Below are positions 24,684 through 31,866 of a stretch of 35,179 nt of DNA, piece by piece. Numbering within the stretch: the first letter of the stretch is position 1; each line of letters begins with the position of its first letter. Origin of the DNA: CAIMZW01 sp037142435 (lineage in GTDB: Bacteria; Actinomycetota; Actinomycetes; Nanopelagicales; Nanopelagicaceae); assembly GCA_037142435.1 (NCBI GenBank), contig JBAXAO010000009.1, forward strand, positions 1 through 35,179. The letters are read 5' to 3'. The notes under the pieces are model-generated. The model saw only the letters and a list, made by a program, of their open reading frames with translations. It was not told the origin of the DNA and did no database searches. The translations under genes were made by a program, and so were the position numbers.

Positions 24684-24860
24684 ATGGGGCGAGGCCGGCA
24701 AAAAGCAAAAGCCACCAAAGTTGCTCGCGATTTGAAGTACTCATCACAGGATATGGACTTAGAGCGTTTGTCTAAGGAACTCCATGGTGAGGTCAAAGGC
24801 GATCAAGAAGAAAATGACGATGACCCGTTCGCAGAGGGTAATTACATCCGTCGAGCGTAA
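24684..24860 (+). CDS. DUF3073 family protein (58 aa)
   Basis: A small gene. ATG 24684 is preceded by AAGGGGG at about 24669-24675. The 58-residue product starts MGRGRQKAKATKVARDLKY, the hallmark of DUF3073, and continues with SQDMDLERLSKEL and a very acidic C-terminal part (EENDDDPFAE). The family is restricted to actinobacteria and is regularly found next to purM, for example Rv0810c beside Rv0809. Basic N-terminus plus acidic C-terminus suggests nucleic acid or ribosome contact, but function is unknown. Confidence 0.93.
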   Translation: MGRGRQKAKATKVARDLKYSSQDMDLERLSKELHGEVKGDQEENDDDPFAEGNYIRRA

Positions 24861-24864
24861 ATAG

Positions 24865-25680
24865 ATGCGCCCTACTCCGTACGTCGCATCGCTCCGTGTT
24901 TACGAGCCGCTATCAGCCTTTGCTCCAGCCGAGCGCTTGCGCTGGTCTAACCTGCCGCTCAATGAGCCGACCGCTCGCGAGGAAGAAGTGCGCGCGCTTC
25001 GTCGGACCATTATCACCGAGCCACCTGCTCTCAAGCCCGATGGTGCCCACATCATCGAAATCGATGGCCAGCGTTTTGTCTCACCTTGGTCAACTGCAAC
25101 TCGATGTTGGGCTGCACTCGAAACCTTTAAGGGCTCAATGCCTGCGCCAGTCACTCGTTTTTTCGTTCCGCAAAATATGGAAGATGCCATCACGATCAAT
25201 TCCGAGATGATCGAAGATAAAGTTCCACACATTATTTCGGAGACGTGGATGATTCCACCACGTTGGTTTTCACTCTTTGATCCAACCGAACGCCTTCGCG
25301 GTCATTCGCACGAAGGTGCGTTCACTATTTTGCGCGCTCCAATTTCCAAGGCGAAACAACGCTGCATGTTTACTCATCAAACAGTCATCTCCTCCTTTGG
25401 TGTTGGCCCAATCGAGCAGGAGATCGCTGACCTGTTGGAGTGGCTCAATCTCTTTCACGCCGAATCCCTCGTCGAACTGGATTACGGCGGGATAGCTAAC
25501 TACTTAGAGAAGACGCTCATTGAAAATGGCGAAGATGGAATCGAAGCCGATTCGTCAGTTGAAGATATCCAGCTCTCACTCGGTGGCCTTTCTACTGGCG
25601 ACGGTGCCAAAGCCGGCGAAGGGTACGAGCGCCTCATCTCTCGTTGGCGCCGTGTTGCTGCGCTCGAATCGGCGATGTAG
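24865..25680 (+). CDS. Conserved hypothetical protein (271 aa), unrecognised
   Basis: A 271-residue soluble protein with no signal peptide or membrane helix. It starts MRPTPYVASLRVYEPLSAFAPAERLRW; a central region contains RFFVPQNMEDAI and ISETWMIPPRWFSLFDPTERL, and the C-terminal third is acidic (ENGEDGIEADSSVEDIQLS). Only 4 nt separate it from the DUF3073 gene, and the gene order purM-DUF3073-this-bldC makes an actinobacterial housekeeping role likely. I recognise no catalytic motif and propose no function. There is no clear ribosome binding site, so coupling to the DUF3073 stop is likely. Confidence 0.85.
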   Translation: MRPTPYVASLRVYEPLSAFAPAERLRWSNLPLNEPTAREEEVRALRRTIITEPPALKPDGAHIIEIDGQRFVSPWSTATRCWAALETFKGSMPAPVTRFFVPQNMEDAITINSEMIEDKVPHIISETWMIPPRWFSLFDPTERLRGHSHEGAFTILRAPISKAKQRCMFTHQTVISSFGVGPIEQEIADLLEWLNLFHAESLVELDYGGIANYLEKTLIENGEDGIEADSSVEDIQLSLGGLSTGDGAKAGEGYERLISRWRRVAALESAM

Positions 25681-25728
25681 CTCGCTTTTAACCAGTGTTG
25701 CGAGAGGTTTGCAGATTCATTTGCCCCA

Positions 25729-25751
25729 ATTGTTAAAGTTTCATTAACAAT
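25729..25751. promoter_or_regulatory. AT-rich inverted repeat upstream of bldC
   Basis: ATTGTTAA (25729-25736) and TTAACAAT (25744-25751) form perfect 8-bp arms around a 7-nt spacer. It lies in the 205-bp gap between the 271-aa gene and bldC, the longest unexplained gap in the window. The AT-rich arms and lack of T-run argue for an operator rather than a terminator. BldC itself favours AT-rich DNA, so autoregulation is possible. Confidence 0.5.
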
Positions 25752-25762
25752 CTCATTTGTGC

Positions 25763-25791
25763 TTGTATCTGCGCCCCCTAAGCCGTAATAC
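25763..25791 (+). promoter_or_regulatory. Candidate sigma70-like promoter of bldC
   Basis: TTGTAT (25763-25768), 17-nt spacer, TAATAC (25786-25791). Transcription from about 25798 would leave a leader of about 88 nt before GTG 25886. The inverted repeat at 25729-25751 lies just upstream of the -35, where a regulator could act. Confidence 0.4.
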
Positions 25792-25885
25792 TTCACTCAT
25801 ATTGGTGCGAAAGGGACATTTCACCTCTCTGTTTTACTCAGTTGGCCAGCCCCCGCTAGCCAAGAATTGATTGGGGAGAATCATC

Positions 25886-26077
25886 GTGAGCCAGGAACAA
25901 GAAGTTTTGTTAACTCCATCAGAAGTCGCAAAATTATTTCGAGTCGATCCAAAAACAGTGACGCGTTGGGCAAAGGCCGGAAAACTAACTTCTATCCGCA
26001 CACTAGGTGGACATCGTCGTTACAAAGAGTCGGAAGTGAAAGCACTGCTAGCAGCAGTTCAACTTAAAGGAATTTAA
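25886..26077 (+). CDS. bldC: BldC-family MerR-like developmental regulator
   Basis: A 63-residue DNA-binding protein consisting of a single MerR-type winged HTH: LLTPSEVAKLFRVDPKTVTRWAKAGKLTSIRTLGGHRRYKESEVKALL is split here across residues about 8-56 and is nearly identical to Streptomyces BldC in the recognition helix and wing. Streptomyces BldC controls the timing of differentiation by cooperative binding to AT-rich direct repeats. This organism is probably non-sporulating, so the role must be a general one. GTG 25886 is chosen because GGGGAGAA (25873-25880) is properly spaced; a TTG at 25871 would lie within that region. Followed at once by the DUF5302 gene. Confidence 0.95.
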   Translation: MSQEQEVLLTPSEVAKLFRVDPKTVTRWAKAGKLTSIRTLGGHRRYKESEVKALLAAVQLKGI

Positions 26078-26078
26078 A

Positions 26079-26267
26079 TTGCCCGAAGAAAAATCAAGTA
26101 AGCCTTCAAATCAAGACGCCAAAGCCAAAATGCTCGAAGCTCTGGCTAAGAAGCAAAAAGGAAGTAGCGCTGGGAAAGCGGGCGGCCCAGTTGCTTCCTC
26201 CAAGATTGGTAGCGAGGCTGGAGCGAATGCTCCGAAGATGTTCCGTCGTAAATCTGGATCCGCTTAA
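26079..26267 (+). CDS. DUF5302 family protein (62 aa)
   Basis: A small basic, probably disordered protein. It has the DUF5302 pattern: a polar N-terminus, AKAKMLEALAKKQK, a Gly/Ala-rich centre and a terminal MFRRKSG motif. Start is TTG 26079, one base after the bldC stop, with AAAGGA in the end of bldC acting as ribosome binding site. The family is actinobacterial and its function is unknown. Confidence 0.85.
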   Translation: MPEEKSSKPSNQDAKAKMLEALAKKQKGSSAGKAGGPVASSKIGSEAGANAPKMFRRKSGSA

Positions 26268-26290
26268 TTCTTCCTCTTTAAAGGAGCACT

Positions 26291-26947
26291 ATGAAGATCG
26301 CCATTCTCGGTTCGGGCAATGTCGGTAAGGCGCTCGCAACAGGACTCGATTCTCTCAACCATGAAGTTTATGTTGGCACGCGAGATGTCGCCGAGACTTT
26401 GGCTCGAGAAGAAATCAAAGATTGGGTCTCAACTCATCCGACTATTCGGGTCATGTCTTTCACCGAAGCGGCTGCTGCCAGCGAACTTGTGGTTAACGCG
26501 GTCTCTGGTCATTCAACTATTTCTGTCCTGCAATCTGTCGGTAGTGAAAATCTCAATCACAAAGTTTTGATTGATATCTCTAACCCTTTGGATTTTTCAC
26601 ATGGTATGCCACCTCAACTCTTCGTGAAAGATACGGATTCATTAGCGGAAATGATTCAACGTGAATTTCCACATGCCAAAGTTGTAAAAACGCTTAATAC
26701 AGTTAACTCGGCATCAATGATTCCGGCGATGACGCCTGGCAAACCAGAATTCACCGTTTTTCTTTCGGGCGACGACTCTGAAGCAAAAACCACTGTCACC
26801 GAAATTTTACGAAGCTTCGGTCACACCGACATCATCGATTTGGGTGGAATCATCACCGCACGCACAACCGAAATGGCTCTTCCACTTTGGATGAGCATTG
26901 CCGGCAAGTTGGAATCCTGGGGAGTCAACTTCAAAATAGTTCGCTAG
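26291..26947 (+). CDS. F420-dependent NADP reductase-like oxidoreductase
   Basis: A 218-residue Rossmann-fold protein of the NADP oxidoreductase, coenzyme F420-dependent family (PF03807-type). The N-terminal dinucleotide motif GSGNVGKAL at about 7-15 is followed by VGTRD, where NADP specificity is set, then LVVNAVSGH, LIDISNPLDF, VKTLNTVNS and a C-terminal DLGGIITARTTEMALPLW segment. True FNO uses F420 and NADP, but many homologues have other or unknown substrates. AAGGAG precedes ATG 26291. The 3' end overlaps the convergent membrane-protein gene by 4 bp. Confidence 0.85.
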   Translation: MKIAILGSGNVGKALATGLDSLNHEVYVGTRDVAETLAREEIKDWVSTHPTIRVMSFTEAAAASELVVNAVSGHSTISVLQSVGSENLNHKVLIDISNPLDFSHGMPPQLFVKDTDSLAEMIQREFPHAKVVKTLNTVNSASMIPAMTPGKPEFTVFLSGDDSEAKTTVTEILRSFGHTDIIDLGGIITARTTEMALPLWMSIAGKLESWGVNFKIVR

Positions 26948-27354
26948 CGGCGGACTCTCCTAATTTGAATCCACAGGCTGGCTAGGGCAAAGATAATCAT
27001 TGTGATGCAGACCGCGATAACGATTACATAAACATCTCGGGGCGCGTGATGTGAGGCCACCAAAATGTATATTTGCGGCGTTACGAAACAGATAGCCGCG
27101 ATCCAAGACCACTTTCGGACTTGCTTCCAGTCTTTTTCAAGCACCTTGGCGACTATCCGAGCTGTTGCGATTCCGTATGGCCAGGATGTGCAAACATCAA
27201 TAACGAAAAACAAAATCGGGCTGACTCCGTATTTATGCAGAGTTTTCCAGACGACCAGAGTCGCGACAAAGCTATAAAGAACGATCGTGCTGGCCCAGAG
27301 TTTTTCTATCAGGCCTTGGTGGCCAAGCAAAAAATTCTTAAGCCGAAGGTTCAC
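26944..27354 (-). CDS. Small integral membrane protein, unrecognised (136 aa)
   Basis: A 136-residue protein with about four hydrophobic segments (about 18-38, 44-62, 81-99 and 107-130) and basic loops, ending IQIRRVRR. No family motif is recognised. Start is GTG 27354, only 4 nt after the stop of the upstream DUF3352 gene, so the two are probably one transcript. The membrane topology suggests the two products could act together at the membrane; this is inference from position. Confidence 0.75.
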   Translation of the reverse strand: MNLRLKNFLLGHQGLIEKLWASTIVLYSFVATLVVWKTLHKYGVSPILFFVIDVCTSWPYGIATARIVAKVLEKDWKQVRKWSWIAAICFVTPQIYILVASHHAPRDVYVIVIAVCITMIIFALASLWIQIRRVRR

Positions 27355-27358
27355 CCAT

Positions 27359-28840
27359 TCACTTTAGTGTGATCGTCAACGTGGTTTTTGAGCTACCGCT
27401 GAGTGATTTGTCTGATCTGCTCACCAGGGCTAATGCAGAGAATTTCAGTGCTTCACCTGTGATGTTAAGAGTAGGCAGAAGCTTTTGCAGGTTGAGGTAG
27501 GCCAAAATCACGCCGGGATTCGGTATGGCCGTGCGATACGCACTCGAATCTCGAAGATGGCTCTTCGTGTTCTTAATAGTTTTCATGGCTGCAGCAGTTG
27601 ATTCGGCATCAGTACCAACATAGATATCGGAACCATCTGTCACAACTTGGGAGGCAATACTGCTGAGAACCGAGCCATCATTGATGAGCGAATCCAGAGC
27701 TCGCAATGCGCCAGCTTTGTCTTTCGGTGTCAGCTTTAGGGCCAACAGTGGCGACCCATCCGATGTAGTTGCGGGAAGAATGACAACGGTAAGCGGTCCA
27801 CTGAGTAACGCTTTTATTTGACCGAGGCTTACACCGATGTAGTCAAGTGCGCTTTGCACGGCCGCGTTATCGCCGCCAGACGTAGTGATCAGGTTGCCAA
27901 GGCCGGCAATACTTAGTCCGGCTAGCGTTTCTTCAGGCAAACTTCCAAGATCGGTTTCGGATGCGTTAAAAATATTGTTTTCAGATCCGCTCATCCCCCT
28001 AGTAAGGAATGTTGCAGCTAACGAATTCGAAGAAAAATGGATACCAAGCACAACTCGGCCGTTGGTGTTTCCAATCGCATTCGTAACTGATCCCAGCCCT
28101 TGATCACTTGCAAGGGAATCAATGGTGCTGCCGGCTGCTTTCAGCAGTGGTTTGAGATCGCCCCAAAGGACTGCCACCTGTGAACCGCCAAGAGCAGCCA
28201 CATCCGATTTATAGGTGGCATTTTGGTTTAGGTGAGTAGGAGACGCCGCAACGATATCTAGCGTCGATTGCGAGTCGGCCAATATGGCAAAACCTTGCTT
28301 AATGACGTATTTGAAATCTGGTTGATGTTTCGCCAAGTAATACTTCATCTGCGCTTCATCGGATATCCCAACAACAACGACAGGAGTCACTCCACTTGCT
28401 CCCTGCACGCCCGCGATGGCAAAACGATTACCAATCCAGGGCTTTATCTCATCCCAATTGATGCTGTAGCCCGGCGTGTACTGCTTCAAGACTGAGCCAA
28501 TGGGATCGTTTGAGTTGAAATCTTTAAAGGTTCCGGAGAAGTGAGAAATGAAGCGAACGAATTCAATCTTCTGGCCAGCGCTTGGGTTTAGATCCAATTT
28601 TGCAAATGCCACGGTATCGGCCGGTAGAAGCTCTTCAGGTTGGACTCCGCCACCAGAAAGCTTGGAAAAGGCAAAAACTCCGCCCACAATAAATATTGCG
28701 AGCACGCCAACAAGGAGAGCAATCAGTTTCTTGCGATTACTGGAGATTCCGGTGGGAGCAATTGGATCCTCATTGCTCTCTGGATAAAACTCGGAATTGC
28801 TGGACGCGAGAGAGGGATTTAAGTCGTCAGAATTGGACAT
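27359..28840 (-). CDS. DUF3352 family membrane-anchored protein
   Basis: A 493-residue protein. A polar N-terminus of about 38 residues is followed by one membrane helix (about 39-58), then a large extracytoplasmic region beginning EELLPADTVAFAKLDLNPSAGQKIEF, the classic DUF3352 start. Such proteins are frequent in actinobacteria and cyanobacteria; function unknown. The open frame runs back to 29047, but that part lies antisense to the next gene. ATG 28840 is chosen because TACCAT sits exactly 6 nt upstream, consistent with a leaderless mRNA. It diverges from the ADP-ribosylglycohydrolase gene. Confidence 0.88.
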   Translation of the reverse strand: MSNSDDLNPSLASSNSEFYPESNEDPIAPTGISSNRKKLIALLVGVLAIFIVGGVFAFSKLSGGGVQPEELLPADTVAFAKLDLNPSAGQKIEFVRFISHFSGTFKDFNSNDPIGSVLKQYTPGYSINWDEIKPWIGNRFAIAGVQGASGVTPVVVVGISDEAQMKYYLAKHQPDFKYVIKQGFAILADSQSTLDIVAASPTHLNQNATYKSDVAALGGSQVAVLWGDLKPLLKAAGSTIDSLASDQGLGSVTNAIGNTNGRVVLGIHFSSNSLAATFLTRGMSGSENNIFNASETDLGSLPEETLAGLSIAGLGNLITTSGGDNAAVQSALDYIGVSLGQIKALLSGPLTVVILPATTSDGSPLLALKLTPKDKAGALRALDSLINDGSVLSSIASQVVTDGSDIYVGTDAESTAAAMKTIKNTKSHLRDSSAYRTAIPNPGVILAYLNLQKLLPTLNITGEALKFSALALVSRSDKSLSGSSKTTLTITLK

Positions 28841-28846
28841 AGCGAG

Positions 28847-28852
28847 ATGGTA
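28847..28852 (-). promoter_or_regulatory. -10 element of a leaderless promoter (DUF3352 gene)
   Basis: Minus-strand TACCAT, then CTCGCT (6 nt), then ATG 28840. It fits the TANNNT-N6-start pattern of crp and acs. No ribosome binding site is present. Confidence 0.5.
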
Positions 28853-28885
28853 TTCAAAATTCCTCACGAAAGGGAGGGATATTTG

Positions 28886-28891
28886 TAGTAT
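28886..28891 (+). promoter_or_regulatory. -10 element of a leaderless promoter (sugar cluster)
   Basis: TAGTAT, then CCGACC (6 nt), then ATG 28898. An AGGGAGG at 28871-28877 is too far (20 nt) to serve as a ribosome binding site. This would drive the glycohydrolase-kinase-M24-like genes and is divergent to the DUF3352 promoter, with 33 bp between the two -10 elements. Confidence 0.55.
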
Positions 28892-28897
28892 CCGACC

Positions 28898-29830
28898 ATG
28901 AGTAGCCAGAATCCCAAAAAGTATTGGCTGAGTGAATCGGAAAGTAAGTCGAAAATAAGTTTGGGGGTTTTGGCTTACGCCGCTGGTGATGCTTTCGGGG
29001 TGCAATTTGAATTCGGACCAAAGATCACAGGCGAAATTGTTCATCAATTAGTCGAGAAAACTGGCTGGCCAGTTGGGGGAGTCAGCGATGACACGTTGCT
29101 CTCCATTCTGACTATCAAAGCTCTGCACAGCCCAACTGCCGAAGCCGCGAAGGTGCGCTTCCTCGACTCTATGCGCGATACCTTGCCTCAACTGCGGGGC
29201 CTAGGCCCAACGACACGTGCGGCGCTGGGTCTGCCAGTTAAAGAAGTAGAACTTTCCCAAGTGGGATATTCCAACGGCGGCATGATGCGTACCGCCCTTA
29301 TGGGTTTTGCTTTTCCCACATCGAACGTTGAACTTCGCAGAGAATGGATAGGCGCGCTTGTTTCGGCCACGCACACATTCCCCAAGGCGCTGGACTGTGC
29401 TCAAATTCTTGCTGCTGGTTTTAGCGCATCGGTGGAAACTTCGGCGATTCATGCAGTCTTGGTGGCTATCCGGCGAGAGGCCGAAACGAATCCATCGATA
29501 TCACCTGAAACCAAGACCGCGATCGCCTCGTGGGAAAGTTGGGTTCCACCTGAAATCGGTGTCAGTAACGATTCGCTAGAAACTCTGTTGGCAGTCATGT
29601 TCGTCATCTCTCGCGCAACCAACACTAGAGATGCTTATTCAATTGCTTGCACGTTGGGTGGCGATACGGACACCGTTGCAGCGTTAGCTGGATCTCTCTA
29701 CGCGAGCACTTATTGTGATGCTGATGCTTTCTTCGCTATCGAGTGGATTGAAGAAGTTGATTGGATAGGAATAGAAGATTTGAGTACTGCTATTGCGATA
29801 TTGATCGAAAGGAGATCTCATGTCGCGTAA
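28898..29830 (+). CDS. ADP-ribosylglycohydrolase-family protein
   Basis: A 310-residue member of the ARH/DraG superfamily (COG1397), which hydrolyses N- or O-glycosidic bonds to ribose-like sugars using two metal ions. The metal-site motifs look intact: GDAFG at 30-34, VSDDT at 62-66 and GGDTDTVAALAGS at 254-266. Family blocks SNGGMMRTA (about 125-133) and ATHTFPKAL (about 157-165) are also present. Overlap of 11 nt with a PfkB kinase parallels E. coli yegU-yegV, so a catabolic role on a nucleoside-like or N-linked sugar compound is more likely than reversal of protein ADP-ribosylation. First gene of the cluster; substrate unknown. Confidence 0.88.
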   Translation: MSSQNPKKYWLSESESKSKISLGVLAYAAGDAFGVQFEFGPKITGEIVHQLVEKTGWPVGGVSDDTLLSILTIKALHSPTAEAAKVRFLDSMRDTLPQLRGLGPTTRAALGLPVKEVELSQVGYSNGGMMRTALMGFAFPTSNVELRREWIGALVSATHTFPKALDCAQILAAGFSASVETSAIHAVLVAIRREAETNPSISPETKTAIASWESWVPPEIGVSNDSLETLLAVMFVISRATNTRDAYSIACTLGGDTDTVAALAGSLYASTYCDADAFFAIEWIEEVDWIGIEDLSTAIAILIERRSHVA

Positions 29831-30689
29831 ACGTGTCTGGATTGTAGGCACAGTTTCTTGGGACACGGTTGTCTACACAAATGACTTTCCAAAAGCTGGA
29901 GGTTTCGCTCAAAGTACTAGCCGTGTGGAACGACTAGGTGGAAGCGCGGCAAACATTGCCCAAGGTTTGGCAAGCGCAGGGATCGAAACCGGGCTAGTGA
30001 CTTTTTTGGGCAATGATGATTTAGGCCAGCGGATAACGACTTTGCTACAAGCCAGCCAGATCCAACACTTAGAAATATTGAAAGTAAACGACAATTCTTC
30101 GCACGCATTAGTGGTAGTTGATGGCAATGGTGATCGAACTGTTTTCGCGCTGAGCAATAACTACCTGAGTCGGCTATCTATTGCAGATATTGGTCTACAA
30201 AAGAGCGACATTGTGGTTTTTGCACTTTGGCGCCCGGTATTTATGGAAAACCTCAAGTATGCGCAAGCACTGGGGTGTTACACAGTGGTTGGGCTAGAGG
30301 CACTTAACGACCCGCAAGCTCCGAAAGCTAACTTGGCTTTGGGATCTATCTCAGAGTTAGCGTCAGATAACGATATTTCACACTATCTTGATAGGTTCGA
30401 TCGAATCGTTGTGACCTCGGGAGCCAACGGTGCAGATTTGTATTCTGCCAGTCACCATCTTCATCAACCGGCTCTCTCTGCAGAAGTAGTTGATACAACG
30501 GGTGCCGGAGACTCCTTCTTTGCTGGATTTCTAGCGGCGCTCGCACGCGGGGATGTGATTGGAAATATCGGAATGAAAGCCGGTGCCTTATGGTCTGCAG
30601 ATATGGTCTCGCAGTATCGTTCGATTCCGCCACTTGGCAAAGATGTTGTTGGTTTACTGCACGTTCTGGATTCCGCCGAACAGGAGTAA
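29820..30689 (+). CDS. PfkB family carbohydrate kinase
   Basis: A 289-residue ribokinase-type sugar kinase. PfkB signature 1 is GGSAANIAQGLASAG (40-54); signature 2 is DTTGAGDSFFAGF (225-237) with the catalytic base Asp231. Phosphorylation of a sugar or nucleoside is expected; the sequence does not tell which. AAAGGAGA at 29809-29816 precedes ATG 29820, inside the end of the glycohydrolase gene. This coupling suggests that the glycosidase releases the kinase substrate or that the kinase acts first, as in pseudouridine catabolism. Only 3 nt separate it from the M24-like gene. Confidence 0.93.
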   Translation: MSRKRVWIVGTVSWDTVVYTNDFPKAGGFAQSTSRVERLGGSAANIAQGLASAGIETGLVTFLGNDDLGQRITTLLQASQIQHLEILKVNDNSSHALVVVDGNGDRTVFALSNNYLSRLSIADIGLQKSDIVVFALWRPVFMENLKYAQALGCYTVVGLEALNDPQAPKANLALGSISELASDNDISHYLDRFDRIVVTSGANGADLYSASHHLHQPALSAEVVDTTGAGDSFFAGFLAALARGDVIGNIGMKAGALWSADMVSQYRSIPPLGKDVVGLLHVLDSAEQE

Positions 30690-30692
30690 CAC

Positions 30693-31769
30693 ATGCAAAA
30701 TGCAACCGAAAGTTTCCTCGAGCGAATCAATGCAGTGCGATCCATTATGGAAGATAAAAACTTATCCGCGGTTGTGCTACGACGGAATCCCAATCTTGCC
30801 TGGGTCTTAGCCGGGCGAGTCCATGTACCAACAACGATTGATGCTGCTTGCCTTGATCTGATCATTACAGCCACTGATGTAACCGCAGTCACCAACGTAA
30901 TTGAAGCCCCACGATTGATCGGCGAAGAACTTCCTGCAGGTCTAACAGTCATTGCGATTCCGTGGTGGGAGGGACGAGATCCCAAACTCCCCACGGGCGA
31001 TCAGGTTGGTTCCGACCAAGGCGGAGCCGGACGAATCGACATCGGCCTCGAGATCGAGGTAGCGCGTTCCTCGCTCACCGAATTCGACCGTGCTCGGTAT
31101 CAGGTTATTTCTGAAGATTCGGCTAGAGCTCTTGGCGAGGTCATGAAACTCATCTCCCACAATGACCGCGAAATTGACGTCGCCGGCAAAATTACCCAAG
31201 CCTTGTGGTCAGCCAACTTAGAGATTGCATTTTTGGGCGTAGCCGGCGAACGTCGCGCTCCGCTCTTCCGTCATCCGCTGCCAACTGAAGATCCAATCGG
31301 CAATCGAGTAGTCGCTTCCATCTGCGCCAAACGCAAAGGATTGATTACCTCCGTTACTCGCATTGTCTCCTTCGAGCCCTGGAACGAAATGTACGAGGCT
31401 CAGTATCAAGGCTTGCTCAATGTCGAAGCAGCCATGCTGGATGCGACGATCGTAGGTTCGCCCTTCAGCACTCCTGTAATTGGCGCCAGTACCAGTTATG
31501 GTCAGAACCGCTTCGATGAAATCGAATGGCATCGCCACCATCAAGGCGGTCCCACCGGTTACCTGCCCAGAGATTGGCCAGCCACTCCTAGCTCTGCTCG
31601 CCTTATCTCCTTGAACCAACCAGTGGCCTGGAATCCCACCGGCAAAGGTTGGAAGACAGAAGACACCTGGCTGGCTACCCTGGACGGTCCACAATTATTG
31701 AGCGTCGACCCCAACTGGCCTACACGCACCGTGGCCAGCCGCCTACGCCCAGAGGTTTTGCTTAGATAA
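30693..31769 (+). CDS. Creatinase/M24-fold protein with degenerate metal site
   Basis: A 358-residue protein whose N-terminal half (SAVVLRRNPNLAWVLAGR, about 25-42) and C-terminal pita-bread-like half fit the aminopeptidase P/creatinase (M24) family. Conserved positions remain: RHPLPTED (His194), the H/H/HQGGPTGY region (about 280-290, corresponding to the GHG histidine) and KTEDTW (Glu323). The two metal-binding aspartates of typical members appear replaced (VVASICAKRKGLITSVTR, about 206-223), as does the glutamate of the usual EPG motif (LNQPVAWNP). Metallopeptidase activity is therefore doubtful. Creatinase shows that this fold can work without metal on C-N bonds. It is in an operon with the kinase; role unknown. 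Confidence 0.8.
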   Translation: MQNATESFLERINAVRSIMEDKNLSAVVLRRNPNLAWVLAGRVHVPTTIDAACLDLIITATDVTAVTNVIEAPRLIGEELPAGLTVIAIPWWEGRDPKLPTGDQVGSDQGGAGRIDIGLEIEVARSSLTEFDRARYQVISEDSARALGEVMKLISHNDREIDVAGKITQALWSANLEIAFLGVAGERRAPLFRHPLPTEDPIGNRVVASICAKRKGLITSVTRIVSFEPWNEMYEAQYQGLLNVEAAMLDATIVGSPFSTPVIGASTSYGQNRFDEIEWHRHHQGGPTGYLPRDWPATPSSARLISLNQPVAWNPTGKGWKTEDTWLATLDGPQLLSVDPNWPTRTVASRLRPEVLLR

Positions 31770-31866
31770 CAGGCTTATAACTTCTTGCAACTTCTTCTCA
31801 AAGACCATTGACCAAAGAGAGGTTGCGTGGCACCCTCCTCCAAGAGGTCTTACCACTGGAGGTTAA
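31770..31866 (+). promoter_or_regulatory. Structured leader of the isomerase-transporter genes
   Basis: A 97-bp noncoding gap. AACTTCTT occurs twice (31779-31786 and 31789-31796), and TATAAC at 31776-31781 could be a -10. GAGGTTGC (31819-31826) can pair with GCACCCTC (31830-31837) with one mismatch. CCTCCA (31837-31842) can pair with TGGAGG (31857-31862), which is the Shine-Dalgarno of the isomerase gene. The stem would hide the ribosome binding site. Confidence 0.45.

Noticed and set aside
28841..29047. N-terminal extension of the DUF3352 protein to 29047
   Set aside because: Overlaps the divergent glycohydrolase gene head-on; the extension contains no signal or family sequence, while ATG 28840 has a -10-like element 6 nt upstream.
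30464..30994. 176-aa minus-strand open frame across the PfkB/M24-like junction
   Set aside because: Lies antisense to two genes with clear family motifs and shows no recognisable domain.
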